5,289 nucleotides of DNA from Acidobacteriota bacterium. GTDB taxonomy: Bacteria > Acidobacteriota > Terriglobia > Terriglobales > Acidobacteriaceae. The position numbers and the translations under genes were made by a program. Below the pieces are notes generated by a model, which saw only the letters and a list, made by a program, of their open reading frames with translations, was not told where the DNA came from and ran no database searches. The stretch spans positions 16,829 to 22,117 of the forward strand of contig QIAK01000427.1 of assembly GCA_003225515.1 (NCBI GenBank), written 5' to 3'. This document shows positions 1-5,289 of this stretch, one piece after another (the first letter of the stretch is position 1; each line of letters starts with the position of its first letter).

Positions 1-12
1 TCAGCCGCAAGA

Positions 13-306
13 ATGATGATGAGCAACGTGGCGAACTCTGAAAATACGCGACGTTGGCCTCGCCTGCCGGTTGACATGCCCGTCCGCGTGGTGACCTCGA
101 AAGGCTTCTCGACCACCGTTGTCGAGGGCCGCGGCACCGAAATGAGCGAAGGCGGCATGGTTTTGTATGCGGGAATCCTGCTGAACCCCGGCGACCTGCT
201 CGAGATCGAATTCGATACGCCCGCGCCCTCGCGCCTGCCCGCCATCGTGCGCTCCCGCAACGGCTTCTGCTTTGGCCTGGAATTCATCACCCCACTACCC
301 GCCTGA
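13..306 (+). CDS. Small single-domain PilZ protein, putative c-di-GMP receptor
   Basis: This 97-residue protein is essentially one PilZ domain, the beta-barrel module that binds cyclic di-GMP and passes the signal to motility, polysaccharide or other outputs. The RxxxR ligand motif is visible at residues 13-17 (RRWPR). The second motif, normally [D/N]xSxxG, appears as EMSEGG at 43-48, so an acidic Glu replaces the usual Asp/Asn. The remaining beta-strands follow (LEIEFDTPA, LPAIVRSRNGFCFGLEF), and the protein stops just after the domain. There is no signal peptide or membrane helix, so it should be cytosolic. Three ATG codons in a row (13, 16, 19) could each start it. No clear ribosome site is visible, and the frame is open to the window's left edge, so a longer N-terminus cannot be excluded. 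The family call is fairly secure; c-di-GMP binding is inferred and the output is unknown. Confidence 0.85.
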   Translation: MMMSNVANSENTRRWPRLPVDMPVRVVTSKGFSTTVVEGRGTEMSEGGMVLYAGILLNPGDLLEIEFDTPAPSRLPAIVRSRNGFCFGLEFITPLPA

Positions 307-417
307 TTCTGCGCTCCTACAGTTTGCATTTCTTACTGGATCAGTCATCCCCGAACGTCCGCGCTTTCACCAAGCGAATGAGGATCTCGCGCGGACCCTA
401 TGCAGAATTCATCTCCG

Positions 418-440
418 GTGGCATTCCCCGCCACTTTGTT
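418..440 (+). terminator. Terminator-like hairpin between the PilZ and persulfide dioxygenase genes
   Basis: GTGGC (418-422) pairs perfectly with GCCAC (430-434) around a 7-base loop, and is followed directly by TTTGTT (435-440). The 5-bp stem plus T-rich tail resembles a weak intrinsic terminator. It lies 111 bases after the PilZ stop and ends about 30 bases before the next start. It could end PilZ transcription or act in the leader of the downstream gene. The stem is short, so chance is possible. Confidence 0.3.
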
Positions 441-461
441 CTAGCATCGGTGAGCACGTTC

Positions 462-466
462 AGGAG
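462..466 (+). promoter_or_regulatory. Ribosome binding site AGGAG for the persulfide dioxygenase gene
   Basis: AGGAG lies 4 bases before ATG 471. The frame stays open further upstream, with a TTG at 324 and an ATG at 378. This site, plus the conserved family N-terminus MYFEQFYLGCLAHASY beginning exactly at 471, decides the start. The spacing is a little short. Confidence 0.5.
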
Positions 467-470
467 CTCC

Positions 471-1868
471 ATGTACTTCGAACAGTTCTACCTGGGATGC
501 CTCGCGCACGCCTCCTACATGCTGGCTTCAGAGGGAGAGGCCGTGGTAGTCGATCCCCAACGCGACGTCGAGTTGTACCTGAAAGCGGCCGCCGACCACG
601 GTGTTGTCATCCGCCACATCTTTGAGAGTCATCTGCACGCCGACTTCGTTTCCGGACACCGCGAACTTGCCGCCCGCACCGGCGCGACCATCTACATGGG
701 CGCCCAGGCCGGAGCGACCTTTCCTCACGTGCCGGTGCAGGACGGGTTTCAGTTGAAGTTTGGCAAGGCGTCGATACGCGTGCTGGAAACGCCCGGTCAC
801 ACCCCGGAAAGCATCTGCATGGTCATCACCGACGAGGAGAAATCTTCTGCGCCCTGGGCGGTTCTCACCGGTGACACCTTATTCATCGGTGACGTGGGCC
901 GCCCCGACCTGTCGCCGTGGCACACGCCGGCGCAACTCGCGGGCTTGCTCTATGACAGCCTGCATGGCAAATTGCTGACCCTTGCCGATAATGTGCTCGT
1001 GTATCCAGCCCACGGCGCGGGTTCTCTCTGCGGAAAGAATATGCGTGCCGAGCGCTCGTCCACGATTGGGACCGAGCGCCTCACCAACTACGCGCTGCAA
1101 ATCAAAAGCAGGGAAGAGTTCGTTCGGCAGTTGACCAGCAATCTTCCGGCGCGCCCGGAATATTTCCTGAAAGATGCCGAGATCAATCGCACGGGCGCCG
1201 CGGCGTTGTCCGACCTGCCTGCGCTTCGAGCCATTGAACCTGCCGAATTGAAGACGATGTTGAGCGCGGGTGAAATCGCGCTCGATGTTCGCTCCAATGA
1301 GGAGTTTGCCGCCGGACACGTGCCCGGCTCGGTCAACATTGCGCTCGGTGGACAGTTTGCCTCGTGGGCCGGCACCGTGCTGGGCTTGTCGGCACATCCC
1401 GTGCTGATCGCTGAATCGGGCGAGCAGTTGGAAGAGGCGCGGCTCAGGCTGACACGCGTCGGCATCGAAGTTCTCGACGGATATCTTCATGGAGGCCTCG
1501 CCGCCTGGAAGCAGGCCGGCTTTCCGATCGCGACCATCGCGCAGATTACCGCCAGCGAACTCGAGGCGCGCATCCATTCCAAGAACAACCCCGTGCAAGT
1601 GCTCGACGTGCGCCGCGAGCCCGAGTGGGACGCCGCGCACATCGAAAGCGCAAACTGGTGGCCGCTCGATAATTTCAGAGTTTCTCCGCCGGAACTCGAC
1701 CACGACGCGCCCATCGCGGTCCACTGCAAGGGTGGCTATCGCAGCATGATCGCCAGCAGCCTGCTGCAACGTGCAGGCTTCAAGCACGTGATGAACATGA
1801 CCGGCGGCTTCGATGCCTGGCAACAGGCCAAGCTGCCTACCGTCACCGGCAAGCCGGTAGGGGTCTAG
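471..1868 (+). CDS. CstB-like persulfide dioxygenase-sulfurtransferase (MBL fold + two rhodanese domains)
   Basis: This 465-residue protein has three domains. Residues 1-210 are a metallo-beta-lactamase fold of the ETHE1/persulfide dioxygenase type: HLHAD at 54-58, PGH with H110, TGD with D135, GDVGRPDL at 140-147 and HGAGSLCGK at 181-189. By analogy with ETHE1, H54, H110 and D135 should hold a single Fe(II). F59 stands where hydrolytic MBL enzymes have the His of HxHxDH. Residues about 255-350 form a rhodanese domain without its cysteine: A314 and Q319 fall at the usual Cys and Arg positions. Residues about 358-457 form a second rhodanese with an intact CKGGYR loop, C419 catalytic. The order and the extra C187 match staphylococcal CstB, which turns glutathione-type or other low-molecular-weight persulfides plus O2 into thiosulfate during sulfide detoxification. 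It should be cytosolic. No sulfide:quinone oxidoreductase or sulfur-sensing repressor gene is in the window. The family is secure; the precise substrate is inferred. Confidence 0.9.
   Translation: MYFEQFYLGCLAHASYMLASEGEAVVVDPQRDVELYLKAAADHGVVIRHIFESHLHADFVSGHRELAARTGATIYMGAQAGATFPHVPVQDGFQLKFGKASIRVLETPGHTPESICMVITDEEKSSAPWAVLTGDTLFIGDVGRPDLSPWHTPAQLAGLLYDSLHGKLLTLADNVLVYPAHGAGSLCGKNMRAERSSTIGTERLTNYALQIKSREEFVRQLTSNLPARPEYFLKDAEINRTGAAALSDLPALRAIEPAELKTMLSAGEIALDVRSNEEFAAGHVPGSVNIALGGQFASWAGTVLGLSAHPVLIAESGEQLEEARLRLTRVGIEVLDGYLHGGLAAWKQAGFPIATIAQITASELEARIHSKNNPVQVLDVRREPEWDAAHIESANWWPLDNFRVSPPELDHDAPIAVHCKGGYRSMIASSLLQRAGFKHVMNMTGGFDAWQQAKLPTVTGKPVGV
1836..1861 (+). other. Nested inverted repeats at the 3' end of the persulfide dioxygenase gene
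   Basis: CCTACCG (1836-1842) pairs perfectly with CGGTAGG (1855-1861), giving a 7-bp stem with a 12-base loop. An alternative hairpin inside it pairs ACCGG (1845-1849) with CCGGT (1854-1858) around a CAAG loop; the two compete for the same 3' arm. The structure ends 4 bases before the stop codon. No T-run follows, so it is not a standard intrinsic terminator. It may be only a by-product of GC-rich coding sequence. Confidence 0.25.
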
Positions 1869-1913
1869 ATCGAGGTTTGGTCACGTTTCGGAAACACCCA
1901 TGCGCGGACAGCC

Positions 1914-1935
1914 GCCCCTTCGGCAAGCTCAGGGC
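1914..1935. repeat. REP-like dispersed palindromic repeat (CTTCGGCAAGCTCAGG core)
   Basis: The core CCCTTCGGCAAGCTCAGGG is an imperfect nested palindrome. GCCC (1914-1917) pairs with GGGC (1932-1935), and inside it CTT (1918-1920) pairs with AAG (1925-1927) around CGGC. From memory, near-identical sequences (CCTTCGACAAGCTCAGG and variants) recur between genes in many unrelated bacterial genomes and give telltale ALSLPKG-type peptides when translated; on the minus strand here the translation includes ALSLPKG. A further 5-bp hairpin follows, CGCTC (1939-1943) with GAGCG (1956-1960), and may belong to the same element. Only one copy lies in this window, so dispersed status rests on recall. Confidence 0.55.
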
Positions 1936-1968
1936 AGGCGCTCGCCTATCCGGTAGAGCGTGAGCCCA

Positions 1969-1997
1969 ATCACATCCTGCCCGTCGCTGTGTAGAAT
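1969..1997 (+). promoter_or_regulatory. Possible sigma70-type promoter for acs
   Basis: TAGAAT (1992-1997) matches five of six bases of the -10 consensus. ATCACA (1969-1974), 17 bases upstream, matches four of six of TTGACA. Transcription would begin near 2004, leaving a leader of about 60 bases before the acs start. The position fits, since the repeat and hairpins lie just upstream. It was found by eye, and such matches arise by chance. Confidence 0.3.
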
Positions 1998-2053
1998 AAA
2001 CTCCTGCGATCTCGTGCCCGCCTTGTGGGGCACAAAAACAATTCCTCCGCGTC

Positions 2054-2057
2054 GAGG
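2054..2057 (+). promoter_or_regulatory. Ribosome binding site GAGG for acs
   Basis: GAGG sits 8 bases before ATG 2066, at normal spacing, and supports that codon as the start. Confidence 0.5.
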
Positions 2058-2065
2058 TTCTCATC

Positions 2066-4024
<1,959 letters not shown>

Positions 4025-4047
4025 CTGTACCGTTCCGAAAAGAATGG

Positions 4048-4073
4048 AAGTCACGAAGGGGAAATCGTGATTT
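4048..4073. terminator. Probable bidirectional terminator between convergent genes
   Basis: TCACGA (4051-4056) pairs perfectly with TCGTGA (4065-4070) around AGGGGAAA. Adding one G-T wobble and two A-T pairs extends the stem to 9 bp (4048-4056 with 4065-4073), ending in TTT on the plus strand. Read on the minus strand, the stem is followed after a few bases by CTTTT-type sequence near 4036-4043. It fills the 61-base gap between the stop of acs and the stop of the opposing gene, where a shared terminator is expected. Its GC content is low for a strong intrinsic terminator. Confidence 0.45.
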
Positions 4074-4085
4074 GCCCGAACCAGC

Positions 4086-5258
4086 TTACTGGCTCAGTTT
4101 GATCGCCAGTTGCCGCTCCGGTTGCGTCATTTCGCCCCACAGCTTTTGCAGGTCGGCCTGCACGGACTGGTTCTCGGGATCCTTGCGTAGAGCCAGCGCA
4201 AACCAGCGATACGCGGTAGGCAGATCGTGAGGAGTACATAATCCCGCCGAGTAAAGCGCGCCCATCTCGACCATTGCTTTGGCATTGGACTGGTTCGCCG
4301 CCGGTTTCAGTAGACGCATGCCACGCTCGCAATCCTGGGCGGCTCCGCGTCCATAAATATACTTCCGCGCCTCAGTCACTGGATCGGCAGCCTTGGCTGG
4401 GACGGCGGCATGAGGCTTGGGTGCAGCCGCAGCTTTGCTAGGCCTCGGCTTCGGCGCTGGAGGCACATCGGCAGTAGTGGCAGGTTCTTTGTCCGCAGCT
4501 GCTGGCGCTGTGGCCGCAGGGGTTTCAGGCGGATTGGCAGCCTCAGTCGAAGGCGGAGCGTCTGCCGTTGCAGGCGCATTGTCGGGGGACACGGGTGCCG
4601 CTGCGGAATTCGTTCCTGAATTTGCGGGAACTGAATTGACAGCTGGATTTGCGCCACTTGGACTGGCGGGCGGATTAGCCGCAGCTGCGTCCGGCAGAGG
4701 CTGAATCGATGGTGTAGCCGGCGGATTGGAATTCGTCGCAGCCGCAGGCGCTGTCGTTGAAGTCGTGTCGGTGGAGTCTGGATTCTGAGTCGCCGCGGGC
4801 GGTTTGTTTGAGCTCGAACTCATCCACGGCAGGCCATGATTTTTCCAGCGCATATAGCCGAAACCCACAGCCAGCGCCAGGGCCAGCAGAATCACGATAA
4901 ATTTTCCCGCGCCACCGCCCTTGTGTTCTTCCTCGTCATCCAGCAGGTACTCGAGACTTGAACTTGAGCGGCCATGCGGATCGGTGCTCAAACTTGCGCG
5001 CTTGCGCGGAGCAGGATCGTTTAGCCCCAAAAATGATGGCCCGCTGATGAAGGACAAATCCTCGGATCCAGGCGAGGTGCGAGGCTCAGAGGTATGCGGG
5101 ACCGTGGGGGTGCTGCTGCCGCTCGAAGATGATCGGACTGCGGCGCCTTGAGCCGTTGCCGACACGACCGGCTCGGGCGCAGGCAGCAGCGTTGCTCCGC
5201 ACATCCCGCAAAAGCGGTTGGAGTCCAAATTTTCGTTCCCACACCTCGGACAGCGCAC
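4086..5258 (-). CDS. Membrane-anchored zinc ribbon-Sel1-like repeat protein of unknown function
   Basis: The protein has 390 residues. An N-terminal zinc ribbon has CPRC at 3-6 and CGMC at 17-20 (CxxC-x10-CxxC). A polar, Ser-rich stretch with an acidic patch (LLDDEEE, 105-111) leads to a single membrane helix at about 119-136 (FIVILLALALAVGFGYM). A low-complexity Pro/Ala/Ser/Thr spacer runs from about 150 to 292, with loose NPPxxPx repeats at 178, 195 and 242. The C-terminal 294-390 holds two Sel1-like (TPR-related) helical repeats, ARKYIYGRGAAQDCERGM and MVEMGALYSAGLCTPHDLP, then TAYRWFALAL. C310 and C341 occupy matching positions in the two repeats. Sel1 repeats bind proteins or act as scaffolds. 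Reduced zinc cysteines suggest the N-terminus is cytosolic, placing the Sel1 domain in the periplasm; positive residues flank both sides of the helix, so charge does not settle the topology. The start is GTG, fixed by a strong Shine-Dalgarno site and by the zinc ribbon beginning at residue 3. No function can be assigned. Confidence 0.85.
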   Translation of the reverse strand: MRCPRCGNENLDSNRFCGMCGATLLPAPEPVVSATAQGAAVRSSSSGSSTPTVPHTSEPRTSPGSEDLSFISGPSFLGLNDPAPRKRASLSTDPHGRSSSSLEYLLDDEEEHKGGGAGKFIVILLALALAVGFGYMRWKNHGLPWMSSSSNKPPAATQNPDSTDTTSTTAPAAATNSNPPATPSIQPLPDAAAANPPASPSGANPAVNSVPANSGTNSAAAPVSPDNAPATADAPPSTEAANPPETPAATAPAAADKEPATTADVPPAPKPRPSKAAAAPKPHAAVPAKAADPVTEARKYIYGRGAAQDCERGMRLLKPAANQSNAKAMVEMGALYSAGLCTPHDLPTAYRWFALALRKDPENQSVQADLQKLWGEMTQPERQLAIKLSQ

Positions 5259-5262
5259 CAGC

Positions 5263-5268
5263 CCTCCT
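5263..5268 (-). promoter_or_regulatory. Strong Shine-Dalgarno AGGAGG for the zinc ribbon-Sel1 gene
   Basis: Read on the minus strand, AGGAGG is followed by GCTG and then GTG at 5258-5256, a 4-base spacing. It decides the GTG start, because the frame has no in-frame stop between here and the window edge. The AT-rich stretch just upstream (5270-5289) includes TATAT, but any promoter would extend beyond the window. Confidence 0.65.
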
Positions 5269-5289
5269 AATACATATAGCTTACGATAT

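Noticed and set aside
324..470. N-terminal extension of the persulfide dioxygenase by 49 residues from TTG 324, or by 31 residues from ATG 378
   Set aside because: The extension has no recognisable sequence, overlaps a terminator-like hairpin, and the conserved family N-terminus begins at ATG 471, which has an AGGAG site.
879..1823. Long minus-strand open frame opposite the persulfide dioxygenase gene
   Set aside because: It is antisense to a clearly conserved protein, its translation has no recognisable domain, and long open antisense frames are common in GC-rich coding DNA.
4417..4704. Plus-strand Ala/Gly-rich open frame opposite the zinc ribbon-Sel1 gene
   Set aside because: It is the antisense reading of the Pro/Ala-rich spacer; the low complexity explains both the openness and the composition.
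4086..5258. TonB-like or secreted lipoprotein reading of the Pro-rich membrane protein
   Set aside because: There is no lipobox or N-terminal signal peptide, the C-terminal domain is Sel1-like rather than TonB, and the membrane helix is internal.

Overview
The window looks like ordinary chromosomal DNA from a GC-rich soil or sediment bacterium, most likely an acidobacterium (Acidobacteriota, Terriglobia-like). The main pointer is the minus-strand gene at the right end. Its C-terminal Sel1-like segment, with two fixed cysteines and a TAYRWFALAL helix, resembles a protein type I associate from memory with Acidobacteria. The assignment is an inference. No phage, transposase, CRISPR, tRNA or rRNA signal was seen.

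Layout from left to right. A small PilZ-domain gene (13-306, +) sits at the left edge. A 164-base spacer follows, containing a terminator-like hairpin. Next is a 465-residue metallo-beta-lactamase / rhodanese / rhodanese fusion (471-1868, +) that matches the CstB type of persulfide dioxygenase-sulfurtransferase. The 197-base spacer after it holds hairpins, a REP-like dispersed repeat carrying the CTTCGGCAAGCTCAGG core, and a possible sigma70-type promoter. Then comes a full-length acetyl-CoA synthetase gene, acs (2066-4024, +). A 61-base convergent spacer with a probable bidirectional terminator separates it from a 390-residue minus-strand gene (5258-4086). That gene encodes an N-terminal zinc ribbon, one membrane helix, a Pro/Ala/Ser/Thr-rich spacer and a C-terminal Sel1-like domain.

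The genes do not form an obvious single system. The fusion enzyme would act in sulfide/persulfide detoxification, acs in acetate activation, and PilZ in c-di-GMP signalling. The spacers, hairpins and opposing strand suggest separate transcription units. The parts most worth a second look are the membrane-anchored zinc ribbon-Sel1 protein, which has no known function, and the CstB-like enzyme with its dead first rhodanese domain. I found no convincing new multi-gene system. There is no gene-free stretch longer than 300 bases.
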